NCBI GenBank assembly: GCA_013002405.1
Contig: JABDKA010000043.1
Location: 1-33,733 of the forward strand
From: Sulfitobacter sp.
Lineage (GTDB): Bacteria > Pseudomonadota > Alphaproteobacteria > Rhodobacterales > Rhodobacteraceae
Direction of reading: 5' to 3'
DNA: 33,733 bases
The notes under the pieces were generated by a model. That model was not told the origin of the DNA and did not search any database. It worked only from the letters and a program-made list of their open reading frames with translations. Made by a program: the position numbers and the translations under genes. Below, piece after piece: positions 14,843 to 22,069 of this stretch; the first letter of the stretch is position 1, and every line of letters begins with the position of its first letter.

Positions 14843-15627
14843 TGCCCGAGCTGCCCGAAGCCGAGGCAGCGCGCAAGCGCATTGCAGACGGGGCGCTTCA
14901 TCGCACCATCGAAGGCTTCAGCCTGGGCGAAGTGACCTACATGGACCTGCCTGGCGAGAACGACCGCGAAAGGCTGATCGGCACGCAGTTCACCCGGACC
15001 CACCGGCATGGCAAGTACATCTTCGTAGGTTCCACGCATGGCCCCTGGCTCCACATTCACCTTGGTATGGCGGGCTCCATCCGGGTTCTGGACGCGGGCG
15101 ACGACCTGCCGAAATTCATCCGATTCACGGTGGAATTCGAGGGCGGCAATCGCCTCCACTTCCGCGATCCGCGCAAGTTCGGACACATCCAGGTCGTGGA
15201 TGACCTGGACACCTTCATCGAAGACAAAGGCCTGGGCCCCGACGCCCTCACCATCGGCGACAATGCCTTTGCAACGAACGTCGGAGGCACCCGCGGCGCT
15301 GTGAAATCCGCGCTTCTGAGCCAGAAAAAGCTCGCCGGTGTCGGCAACCTGTGGGCCGATGAAGCGCTTTATCGGGCCGGGATCGACCCCGAAACGCGTG
15401 CGGTCGATTTGAAGGCGGACCGCCTGCGCCACCTGCACAGGTCCGTGCGCGAGATCCTGCAGGCAGTCGTCGACACCGACGCCATCTATGCCAAGCTGCC
15501 CGATGACTGGCTGATCCACCACCGGGAAGAGGGCGATGCCTGCACCCGCTGCGAAGGGACCATCCGGAAAAAGACCGTGGGCGGGCGCACCTCCTACTAT
15601 TGTCCCGACCACCAGGAGGCCGCCTGA
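14842..15627 (+). CDS. Fpg/Nei-family DNA glycosylase embedded between preT and preA
   Basis: A 261-residue formamidopyrimidine-DNA-glycosylase-like protein, slightly shorter than MutM. The N-terminus is MPELPEAE with catalytic Pro2 and Glu3. Lys58 (RHGKYI), Met76 (HLGMAGS), Arg111 and Phe113 (DPRKFGH) and Asn169 (GVGNLWA) match the Fpg residues for phosphate contact and base flipping. The zinc finger has Cys234, Cys237, Cys254 and then His257 (YYCPDHQ) where Fpg normally has a fourth Cys; His can still bind zinc. The family removes oxidised bases and nicks the strand. The start overlaps the preT stop, so it belongs to the pyrimidine operon. Why a glycosylase sits here is unexplained. I am sure of family, unsure of substrate. 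Confidence 0.88.
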   Translation: MPELPEAEAARKRIADGALHRTIEGFSLGEVTYMDLPGENDRERLIGTQFTRTHRHGKYIFVGSTHGPWLHIHLGMAGSIRVLDAGDDLPKFIRFTVEFEGGNRLHFRDPRKFGHIQVVDDLDTFIEDKGLGPDALTIGDNAFATNVGGTRGAVKSALLSQKKLAGVGNLWADEALYRAGIDPETRAVDLKADRLRHLHRSVREILQAVVDTDAIYAKLPDDWLIHHREEGDACTRCEGTIRKKTVGGRTSYYCPDHQEAA

Positions 15628-15699
15628 TGCTAGACTGCCTCCCACCCCCGATTCCCCGCGCCACACAGCGCGCCCCGCTTTCCGCAAAGGAGACCTGCA

Positions 15700-17004
15700 A
15701 TGGCTGATCTGACAACGGACTTCCTGGGCATCAAAAGCCCCAATCCATTCTGGCTGGCCTCAGCCCCGCCCACGGACAAGGAATACAATGTGCGCCGCGC
15801 CTTTGAGGCCGGTTGGGGCGGTGTCGTCTGGAAAACCCTCGGCTCCGAAGGGCCGCCGGTGGTCAACGTCAACGGCCCGCGCTACGGCGTGATCCATGGG
15901 CCGGACCGCCGCGTGCTGGGCCTGAACAACATTGAGCTGATCACAGACCGTGATCTGCAGACCAACCTGGATGAGATCACGCGCGTCAAAAAGGACTACC
16001 CTGACCGGGCGATGATCGTCTCCATCATGGTGCCCTGCGAGGAAGAGGCCTGGAAGGATATCCTGCCACGCGTCGAGGCGACGGGTGCCGATGGGATCGA
16101 ACTGAACTTCGGCTGTCCACACGGGATGAGCGAGCGGGGCATGGGCGCTGCGGTAGGCCAGGTGCCCGAGTACATCGAAATGGTGACGAAGTGGTGCAAG
16201 CAGTACTACTCCAAGCCCGTGATCGTGAAGCTCACCCCCAACATCACCGACATCCGCAAACCAGCCGAGGCGGCCAAGCGCGGCGGGGCCGACGCGGTTT
16301 CACTGATCAACACGATCAACTCCATCGTCTCGGTCGATCTTGACTCCATGTCTCCGCACCCTTCGATCGACGGCAAGGGCACACACGGCGGCTACTGCGG
16401 CCCGGCGGTCAAGCCCATTGCGCTGTCGATGGTCTCGGAGATTGCCCGCGCCCCCGCAACCGCCGGCCTACCCATCAGCGGGATTGGCGGCGTGACCACC
16501 TGGCGCGACGCGGCCGAGTACATCACCATGGGCTGCGGCAACGTGCAGGTCTGCACGGCGGCCATGACCTATGGCTTCAAGGTGGTGCAGGAGATGATCT
16601 CGGGCCTGTCCCAGTGGATGGATGAAAAAGGCCACACCTCCATCAACGATTTCATGGGGGCTGCGGTGCCCAACACAACCGACTGGCAGTACCTGAACCT
16701 CAACTATGTGACCAAAGCGCAGATCAGCCAGGACGACTGCATCAAGTGTGGGCGCTGCTATGCGGCCTGCGAGGATACCTCGCACCAGGCGATTGCCATG
16801 TCTGAGGACCGGACCTTCTCGGTGATCGACGAGGAATGCGTGGCCTGTAACCTCTGCGTTGAGGTCTGCCCGGTGGAGAACTGCATCACCATGGTCCGCC
16901 AGGAACCCGGCACCGTCGATCCGCGCACGGGCAAGAAAGTCGAAGAGAAGTACGCCAACTGGACTACTCATCCGAACAACCCCGGCGCTGTCGCAGCCGA
17001 ATAG
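15700..17004 (+). CDS. preA: Dihydropyrimidine dehydrogenase, catalytic subunit PreA
   Basis: A 434-residue protein with an N-terminal FMN TIM barrel and a C-terminal 2x[4Fe-4S] domain. The active-site block ELNFGCPHGMSERGMG carries Cys139, equivalent to the general-acid Cys671 of mammalian DPD, and the following mobile loop MSERG. GGVTTWRDAAEYI and GNVQVCTAAM form the phosphate-binding end of the barrel. The iron-sulfur motifs are CIKCGRCYAAC and CVACNLCVEVCP (about residues 347-391). It reduces uracil/thymine with electrons from PreT. AAGGAGA precedes ATG 15700. It is 72 nt after the glycosylase gene, longer than other gaps here. The gene is convergent with the tetR-type regulator, with a palindromic repeat between. 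Confidence 0.95.
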   Translation: MADLTTDFLGIKSPNPFWLASAPPTDKEYNVRRAFEAGWGGVVWKTLGSEGPPVVNVNGPRYGVIHGPDRRVLGLNNIELITDRDLQTNLDEITRVKKDYPDRAMIVSIMVPCEEEAWKDILPRVEATGADGIELNFGCPHGMSERGMGAAVGQVPEYIEMVTKWCKQYYSKPVIVKLTPNITDIRKPAEAAKRGGADAVSLINTINSIVSVDLDSMSPHPSIDGKGTHGGYCGPAVKPIALSMVSEIARAPATAGLPISGIGGVTTWRDAAEYITMGCGNVQVCTAAMTYGFKVVQEMISGLSQWMDEKGHTSINDFMGAAVPNTTDWQYLNLNYVTKAQISQDDCIKCGRCYAACEDTSHQAIAMSEDRTFSVIDEECVACNLCVEVCPVENCITMVRQEPGTVDPRTGKKVEEKYANWTTHPNNPGAVAAE

Positions 17005-17013
17005 GCCCTTACC

Positions 17014-17069
17014 GTCCCGGCCCTGAGCCGGGACCTCCTGGCCAATCGTAAGCGAGAAATCCCGGATCA
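17014..17069. repeat. Intergenic palindromic repeat, copy A
   Basis: GTCCCGGC (17014-17021) and GCCGGGAC (17027-17034) form a perfect 8-bp hairpin with loop CCTGA. The partner half CCCGGATCAGGTC (from 17061) is degenerate. This is the first copy of a repeat family in this region. It lies between the convergent preA and regulator genes and may help end both transcripts. Its second half overlaps the regulator's 3' end and supplies that gene's TGA stop (complement of 17067-17069). Confidence 0.6.
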
Positions 17070-17693
17070 GGTCAGTGGCTGCGGTATCGCATCGACCCCC
17101 AATAGCCGCCGCATCATATCCTCCAGATAGGCCTCAGCCCCGATGAAAGGGTCCTTATCCCCAAGGATGGCCCGCACCTGCACGTCGAAATCCGCATAAT
17201 GCTGGGTCACCGACCAGATCGAAAAAACCAGATGGTAGGGGTCCACATCCCGCATCCGGCCTGCCGCGATCCAGCCTTCGATCACTGCCGCGAGCCGGTC
17301 GATCACCTCGCGCAATTCACCCCGTAGGGTATCGCCGATCTGAGGCGCCCCTTGAATAACCTCGTTGGCAAACAAACGGCTTTCGGCCGGGAAATCCCGG
17401 CTCATCGCAAGCTTGCGTTTGGCATAGCCCAGGATTTCTTCCACCGGATCACCTTCGGGATCGATCGTATAGATCGGCTCCAGCCATTCGGCCAGAAGAC
17501 GCTCCAGAAGGGCACGATAGATCGCGTCTTTGGAGGCGAAATAGTAAAGCATGTTGGGCTTTGACAGTCCCGCTTGCTTGGCGATCTGGTCAAGGGTCGA
17601 TCCCCGGAATCCGAACTGGGAAAACACCTTCAACCCCGCCGCAAGGATCGCGGCCTGGTTCTTGCGCTGGATACGGGTCTCTGGCTTGTTCAT
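17067..17693 (-). CDS. rutR: TetR-family regulator, RutR-like
   Basis: A 208-residue repressor. The N-terminal helix-turn-helix (about residues 15-60) includes KVFSQFGFRGSTLDQIA and GLSKPNMLYYFASKDAIY, closely resembling E. coli RutR (SQFGFHGT, SKTNLLYYFPSKEALY). The C-terminal half has SRDFPAESRLFANEVIQGAP and IWSVTQHYADF, again RutR-like. RutR senses uracil and controls pyrimidine genes, which fits the neighbours. A longer frame reaches 17777, but ATG 17693 matches the family start and has AGAGG close upstream. It is divergent from the hydrolase operon, whose promoter carries a perfect palindrome. The symbol is by similarity; orthology is likely, not proven. Confidence 0.85.
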   Translation of the reverse strand: MNKPETRIQRKNQAAILAAGLKVFSQFGFRGSTLDQIAKQAGLSKPNMLYYFASKDAIYRALLERLLAEWLEPIYTIDPEGDPVEEILGYAKRKLAMSRDFPAESRLFANEVIQGAPQIGDTLRGELREVIDRLAAVIEGWIAAGRMRDVDPYHLVFSIWSVTQHYADFDVQVRAILGDKDPFIGAEAYLEDMMRRLLGVDAIPQPLT

Positions 17694-17782
17694 GGGCCTC
17701 TTTCGCGCTGCGGCGTCCGGGCCATCCTGCCCAATCTTGCGGCGTCTGTAACGATAGAAATAGGACGCGTTAAGCAAATTCC

Positions 17783-17810
17783 TTGACAGGGGATACCCCC
17801 CTGCTAGCGT
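17783..17810 (+). promoter_or_regulatory. Promoter of the carbamoyl-amidohydrolase/hydantoinase operon
   Basis: TTGACA at 17783-17788, a 16-nt spacer, then TAGCGT at 17805-17810 form a sigma-70-type promoter about 57 nt upstream of the ATG at 17867. The perfect -35 and the position in the divergent gap support it; the -10 is only moderate. The operator-like palindrome begins 13 nt downstream of the -10. Confidence 0.6.
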
Positions 17811-17823
17811 GTCTTTACCAGTT

Positions 17824-17839
17824 GGTCAAATTCTTGACC
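17824..17839. promoter_or_regulatory. Operator candidate for the RutR-like regulator
   Basis: GGTCAA (17824-17829), spacer ATTC, TTGACC (17834-17839): a perfect inverted repeat placed at about the transcription start of the hydrolase promoter, where binding would block transcription. E. coli RutR recognises a site of the form TTGACCA-n-n-TGGTCAA, so the half-sites are the same hexamers in the opposite arrangement. I found no other copy with this spacing in the window. Confidence 0.6.
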
Positions 17840-17866
17840 CCCTGGCAAGAGATAAAGGGGAGCCCT

Positions 17867-19117
17867 ATGCCAGCCGTCGGAGAAAACCTCAGGATCAACA
17901 GCGAACGCCTCTGGGACAGCCTGATGGAGATGGCCAAGATCGGCCCCGGCGTTGCAGGCGGCAACAACCGCCAGACCCTCACGGATGAGGATGGCGAGGG
18001 CCGCGCGCTGTTTCAGAAATGGTGCGAGGCGGCGGGCTGCTCCATGGGCCTCGACCAGATGGGCAACATGTTCGCCCGGCGCGAGGGGACCGACCCAAAG
18101 GCGCTGCCAGTCTACGTGGGCTCCCACCTTGACACACAACCCACGGGCGGCAAGTACGACGGTGTTCTGGGTGTGCTCAGCGGGCTGGAACTGGTCCGCA
18201 CACTCAACGATCTGGACATCAAGACCAAGCACCCCATCGTCGTGACGAACTTCACCAACGAAGAGGGCACAAGATACGCCCCTGCGATGCTGTCGTCCGG
18301 CGTCTTCGCGGGTATCCACACCCAGGACTGGGCCTACGAGCGGGAGGATGCGGAGGGCAAGAAATTCGGTGATGAGCTCAAGCGGATCGGCTGGCGCGGC
18401 GAGGAGGAAGTGGGCGCGCGCAAGATGCACGCGTTCTTCGAGCTGCACATCGAACAAGGTCCGATCCTGGAGGCCGAAGGCAAGGAGATCGGTGTCGTCA
18501 CCCACGGGCAGGGCCTGTCCTGGACGCAGGTGACCGTGACCGGCAAGGACAGCCATACCGGGTCGACGCCCATGCCCATGCGCAAGGACGCAGGCCTCGC
18601 CATGGCGCGGATCCTTGAGAAGGTGAATGAGATCGCCCTGAGCCATGCGCCCCATGCGGTGGGGGCGGCGGGCCACATCGACGTCTATCCCAACTCCCGC
18701 AACGTGATCCCCGGCAAGGTGGTCTTCACCGTCGACTTCCGCTCACCCGAGTTGAGCGTGATCGAGGATATGGAGGCGCGCCTGCGGACCGAGGGGCAGC
18801 GGATCATCGAAGAGATGGAGATGGAGATCGCATTCGAGAAGGTCGGCGGGTTCGATCCCGTGGCCTTCGACGAGGGCTGCGTCTCGGCCGTTCGTGATGC
18901 CGCGGAAAAGCTGGGCTACAGCCATATGAACCTGATCTCCGGCGCGGGCCACGACGCCTGCTGGATCAACCGCGTTGCCCCCACGGCGATGATCATGTGT
19001 CCCTGCGTGGACGGGCTGTCGCACAATGAGGCGGAAGAGATTTCACCGGAATGGGCGGCGGCAGGGACGGACGTGCTGCTCCATGCGGTGCTTGAGACGG
19101 CGGAGATTGTGGGGTGA
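17867..19117 (+). CDS. M20 Zn-dependent amidohydrolase (N-carbamoyl-beta-alanine / beta-ureidopropionase type)
   Basis: A 416-residue M20-family hydrolase. Metal ligands are visible: His87 and Asp98 in VGSHLDTQPTGGKYDGVLG, Glu132/133 in TNEEG, His194 in ELHIEQGP, and a C-terminal His in GAGHDACW. The dimerisation-domain signature DSHTGSTPM is present. Relatives cleave N-carbamoyl-beta-alanine to beta-alanine, CO2 and ammonia (third step of reductive pyrimidine degradation) or N-carbamoyl-L-amino acids. Co-location with PreTA and a dihydropyrimidinase favours the former. An upstream in-frame start at 17783 overlaps the promoter; ATG 17867 follows AAAGGGGA and is chosen. It heads the plus-strand operon. 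Confidence 0.92.
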   Translation: MPAVGENLRINSERLWDSLMEMAKIGPGVAGGNNRQTLTDEDGEGRALFQKWCEAAGCSMGLDQMGNMFARREGTDPKALPVYVGSHLDTQPTGGKYDGVLGVLSGLELVRTLNDLDIKTKHPIVVTNFTNEEGTRYAPAMLSSGVFAGIHTQDWAYEREDAEGKKFGDELKRIGWRGEEEVGARKMHAFFELHIEQGPILEAEGKEIGVVTHGQGLSWTQVTVTGKDSHTGSTPMPMRKDAGLAMARILEKVNEIALSHAPHAVGAAGHIDVYPNSRNVIPGKVVFTVDFRSPELSVIEDMEARLRTEGQRIIEEMEMEIAFEKVGGFDPVAFDEGCVSAVRDAAEKLGYSHMNLISGAGHDACWINRVAPTAMIMCPCVDGLSHNEAEEISPEWAAAGTDVLLHAVLETAEIVG

Positions 19118-19131
19118 ATGAAGCCTTTTCC

Positions 19132-19206
19132 GTCCCGGGCCTGACCCGGGAACTCGCGGCCAAGGTGCCAGCGGGTAGAGGCCCCGGATCAGGTCCGGGG
19201 CGGGAT
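19132..19206. repeat. Intergenic palindromic repeat, copy B
   Basis: Two perfect hairpins: TCCCGGG (19133-19139) / CCCGGGA (19145-19151) around CCTGA, and CCCCGGA (19182-19188) / TCCGGGG (19194-19200) around TCAGG. About 30 nt of unrelated sequence separates them. This is one of the two best-preserved copies of the family. It lies directly upstream of the GIY-YIG gene. Confidence 0.75.
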
Positions 19207-19243
19207 TCACTTTGCCTTAACCATCTCCCCCCAGCCTCTGTGC

Positions 19244-19528
19244 ATGGCGCACTTCGTCTACATCATGGCCTCACGCCCCGGCGGCGCGCTCTATACGGGC
19301 CGCAGCACGAATCTGCGTCAAAGGGTCGAAGCGCACCGGGCGGGCCTTTCGGTGCATACAGCGAAATACAATATCAAGACGCTTGTATGGTTCGAAGAGC
19401 AAGCGGACTTCGAACACTCCCTGAAGCGCGAACGCGGCATCAAACGCTGGCGGCGCAGTTGGAAGTTACACCTGGTTTCGCAGGCCAATCCGGAATGGCG
19501 GGATGTAACGCATCAAATTCCAAAGTGA
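19244..19528 (+). CDS. Small GIY-YIG nuclease-domain protein
   Basis: A 94-residue single-domain GIY-YIG protein (YhbQ/UPF0213-like size). The motif appears as FVYIMASRPGG then LYTGRSTNLRQRVEAHR, where VYI and LYTG replace GIY and YIG; Arg in LRQRV and Glu in the later FEEQADFEHSLKRERGIKRW are the expected catalytic residues. NPEWRD near the C-terminus is typical of this subgroup. The group cuts DNA in known members, but bacterial small forms are mostly uncharacterised. There is no clear Shine-Dalgarno sequence, and it has no obvious role in pyrimidine breakdown. It is flanked on both sides by palindromic repeat copies, which suggests it arrived or moves with them. Confidence 0.88.
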   Translation: MAHFVYIMASRPGGALYTGRSTNLRQRVEAHRAGLSVHTAKYNIKTLVWFEEQADFEHSLKRERGIKRWRRSWKLHLVSQANPEWRDVTHQIPK

Positions 19529-19530
19529 CA

Positions 19531-19618
19531 CCCGTCCTGGCCTTGAGCCGGGGCCTCTTTCAACTCAATTCAGCGCCTGAAGTGTCGAGGCCCCGGGTCA
19601 ACCCCGGGGCGCGTCCCG
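19531..19618. repeat. Intergenic palindromic repeat, copy C
   Basis: It begins 3 nt after the GIY-YIG stop: CGTCCTGGCCTTGAGCCGGGG is an imperfect first hairpin (quoted length limited; bases about 19533-19553), followed after about 35 nt by CCCCGGG (19591-19597) / CCCCGGGG (19602-19609) around TCAA. It ends just before the AGGGAGA ribosome site of the dihydropyrimidinase gene. Same two-hairpin layout as copy B. Confidence 0.65.
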
Positions 19619-19642
19619 CAACCCATTAGGGAGACCCAAACC

Positions 19643-21100
19643 ATGCCCACCAAAGTCATCAAGAACGGCACCGTCGTCACCCATGACCTGACCTACAAGG
19701 CCGACGTCCTGATCGAGAACGGCACCATCACCGAGATCGGGCCGAACCTGAAGGGCGACGAGGAGCTGGACGCCACCGGCTGCTATGTCATGCCCGGCGG
19801 GATCGACCCGCACGTGCACCTGGAAATGCCCTTCATGGGTACCTATTCCTCCGACGATTTCGAGAGCGGCACCCGCGCGGGTCTTGCGGGCGGGACCACG
19901 ATGGTGGTGGACTTCTGCCTGCCCAATCAGGGTGAGGGCCTGCACGACGCGCTCAAGCGGTGGGACAACAAATCGACCCGCGCCAACTGTGACTATTCCT
20001 TCCACATGGCCGTCACCTGGTGGGGCGAGCAGGTCTTTGACGATATGAAATCTGTCATTCAGGACCGGGGCATCAACACCTTCAAGCACTTCCTCGCCTA
20101 CAAGGGCGCGTTGATGGTCAACGACGATGAGCTTTTCTCCTCCTTCAACCGTCTCGCCGAACTGGGCGGCATCGCCCTGGTCCACGCCGAGAACGGCGAC
20201 GTAGTGGCAGAGCTGAGCGCCAAGCTCCTCGCCGCCGGCAACTCCGGCCCGGAGGCACACGCCTATTCCCGCCCCAGCCAGGTGGAGGGCGAGGCCACCA
20301 ACCGCGCCATCATGATCGCCGACATGGCGGGCGTGCCGCTTTACGTCGTGCATACCTCCTGCGAGGAGGCGCACGAGGCCATCCGGCGCGCGCGCCAGCA
20401 GGGCAAGCGGGTCTGGGGCGAGCCGCTGATCCAGCACCTGACGCTGGACGAAAGCGAATACTTCAACCAGGACTGGGACCACGCCGCCCGCCGCGTCATG
20501 TCACCCCCCTTCCGCAACAAGCAGCATCAGGACAGTCTCTGGGCCGGTCTGCAGGCGGGCTCGCTCTCGGTTGTGGCGACGGACCACTGCGCCTTTACCA
20601 CCGAACAGAAACGCACCGGCGTGGGCGACTTCACCAAGATCCCCAATGGCACCGGCGGACTGGAAGACCGGATGCCGATGCTCTGGACCCATGGCGTCGC
20701 GACGGGCCGCCTGACGCCCAACGAATTCGTCGCCGTCACCTCGACCAACATTGCCAAGATCCTCAACTGCTACCCCAAGAAGGGGGCAATCCTGGTGGGC
20801 GCTGATGCCGATCTGGTGGTCTGGGATCCCGAGAAGGAAAAGACGATCACCGCCTCCAGCCAGCAATCCTCGATCGACTACAATGTCTTCGAAGGAAAGC
20901 ACGTCAAGGGCCTGCCCCGCTTCACCCTGACCCGGGGCCAGGTGGCCGTGCACGATGGCGAGATCCGCACCCAGGAAGGCCACGGCAAATTCGTCGCCCG
21001 TGAGGGAAATGGCACGGTAAACCGGGCTCTGTCGAGCTGGAAAGAACTGACCGCGCCCCGCCCGGTGGAACGGTCGGGCATTCCGGCGACGGGGGTTTAA
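19643..21100 (+). CDS. Dihydropyrimidinase (D-hydantoinase family)
   Basis: A 485-residue cyclic amidohydrolase of full length. All six binuclear zinc ligands can be placed: His57 and His59 (DPHVHL), carboxylated Lys148 (TFKHFLAYKG), His181 (VHAENGD), His237 (VVHTS) and Asp314 (ATDHC). It opens 5,6-dihydrouracil or dihydrothymine to the N-carbamoyl-beta-amino acid, the step between PreTA and the M20 hydrolase encoded upstream. Hydantoins are a possible alternative substrate. The start at 19643 has AGGGAGA upstream. It follows repeat copy C and precedes copy D and the ABC transporter genes. No missing residues or frame damage. Name by similarity; equivalent genes are called pydB, hydA or dht. 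Confidence 0.94.
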   Translation: MPTKVIKNGTVVTHDLTYKADVLIENGTITEIGPNLKGDEELDATGCYVMPGGIDPHVHLEMPFMGTYSSDDFESGTRAGLAGGTTMVVDFCLPNQGEGLHDALKRWDNKSTRANCDYSFHMAVTWWGEQVFDDMKSVIQDRGINTFKHFLAYKGALMVNDDELFSSFNRLAELGGIALVHAENGDVVAELSAKLLAAGNSGPEAHAYSRPSQVEGEATNRAIMIADMAGVPLYVVHTSCEEAHEAIRRARQQGKRVWGEPLIQHLTLDESEYFNQDWDHAARRVMSPPFRNKQHQDSLWAGLQAGSLSVVATDHCAFTTEQKRTGVGDFTKIPNGTGGLEDRMPMLWTHGVATGRLTPNEFVAVTSTNIAKILNCYPKKGAILVGADADLVVWDPEKEKTITASSQQSSIDYNVFEGKHVKGLPRFTLTRGQVAVHDGEIRTQEGHGKFVAREGNGTVNRALSSWKELTAPRPVERSGIPATGV

Positions 21101-21123
21101 CCGTGATCCCACGGCGAAACGGA

Positions 21124-21184
21124 GCCCCTTACCTGCACCGGGGCCTCTACGCTCACCAGAAGGTCCCTGATCACGTCCGGGACC
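21124..21184. repeat. Intergenic palindromic repeat, copy D (diverged)
   Basis: Between the dihydropyrimidinase and ATPase genes. GCCCC (21124-21128) pairs with GGGGC (21140-21144), and GGTCCC (21162-21167) with GGGACC (21179-21184) around CTGATCACGTCC. The central GATCACGTCCGGG is shared with copy E, which shows common origin despite decay of the arms. Confidence 0.5.
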
Positions 21185-21196
21185 ACGGAATACTCA

Positions 21197-21979
21197 ATGA
21201 CTGACACCGTCATTCGCGCCCAGCACCTCGACCTCACTTTTGAGACCAACGACGGCCCCGTGCATGCCTTGAAGGACGTATCGCTCGACATCCAGAAGGG
21301 CGACTTCGTCTCTTTCATCGGCCCTTCGGGCTGTGGCAAGACAACCTTCCTGCGCTGCATCGCCGGGCTGGAACAACCCACCGACGGAAAGATCAGTGTC
21401 AACGGCATGACACCGGACGAAGCGCGCCGGGCACGGGCCTACGGCTATGTCTTTCAGGCTGCGGGGCTCTACCCCTGGCGCACCATCGGGCGGAACGTGA
21501 AGCTGCCGTTGGAGATCATGGGCTTTTCCAGGGCCGAGCAGAACGAGAGAATGAACCGCGTGCTGGAACTGGTGGACCTGGCCGGGTTCGAGAAAAAATT
21601 TCCCTGGCAGCTGTCGGGCGGCATGCAGCAACGCGCGTCCATCGCGCGCGCGCTCGCCTTCGACGCCGATATCCTGCTGATGGACGAACCCTTTGGTGCG
21701 CTGGATGAGATCGTACGCGATCACCTGAACGAGCAGCTTCTAAGCCTCTGGGCGCGGACGGAAAAGACCATCGGCTTCGTCACCCATTCGATACCCGAGG
21801 CAGTTTATCTTTCGACCAAGATTGTCGTCATGTCCCCCCGTCCGGGCCGGATCAGCGATGTGATCGAAAGCCCCCTGCCCAAGGAGCGCCCGCTCGACAT
21901 CCGCGACACCCCGGAGTTCATCGAAATTGCCCACCGCGTCCGCGATGGCCTGCGCGCGGGACACGGCAATGAGGTTTGA
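21197..21979 (+). CDS. ABC transporter ATPase (NitT/TauT type, pyrimidine-linked)
   Basis: A 260-residue ABC ATPase with all motifs intact: Walker A GPSGCGKT (about residues 42-49), Q-loop FQAAGLYPW near 90, signature LSGGMQQR near 140, Walker B ILLMDEPFGALD near 158 and the H-loop THS near 195. The pattern with PWRT after the Q-loop is that of the nitrate/taurine/ThiZ group. It energises uptake with the two permeases and binding protein encoded downstream. The gene context points to a pyrimidine base or its degradation intermediate as substrate; that is inference. The start ATG at 21197 has only a weak ribosome site. Repeat copies D and E flank the gene. Confidence 0.92.
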   Translation: MTDTVIRAQHLDLTFETNDGPVHALKDVSLDIQKGDFVSFIGPSGCGKTTFLRCIAGLEQPTDGKISVNGMTPDEARRARAYGYVFQAAGLYPWRTIGRNVKLPLEIMGFSRAEQNERMNRVLELVDLAGFEKKFPWQLSGGMQQRASIARALAFDADILLMDEPFGALDEIVRDHLNEQLLSLWARTEKTIGFVTHSIPEAVYLSTKIVVMSPRPGRISDVIESPLPKERPLDIRDTPEFIEIAHRVRDGLRAGHGNEV

Positions 21980-21994
21980 TTCCATCGCACGACC

Positions 21995-22060
21995 CGTCCC
22001 GGGCCCGACCCGGGACCTATTGCCATTTTCAGCGAGCCCCCGGATCACGTCCGGGGCGGG
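21995..22060. repeat. Intergenic palindromic repeat, copy E
   Basis: TCCCGGG (21997-22003) / CCCGGGA (22009-22015) around CCCGA, then CCCCGGA (22038-22044) / TCCGGGG (22050-22056) around TCACG. This is nearly the same as copy B. The tail GGGGCGGG (22053-22060) lies 9-16 nt before the permease ATG at 22070 and is the only purine-rich stretch that could act as its ribosome site. Confidence 0.75.
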
Positions 22061-22069
22061 TGTGCTCGC

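Noticed and set aside
15600-15636. Promoter for preA (TTGTCC and TAGACT in the glycosylase-preA junction).
   Set aside because: The spacer is 25 nt, too long for a sigma-70 promoter; cotranscription from preT is simpler.
19114-19629. A 171-residue plus frame covering repeat B, the GIY-YIG gene and repeat C.
   Set aside because: It is built from palindromic repeat translation and an off-frame reading of the GIY-YIG gene.
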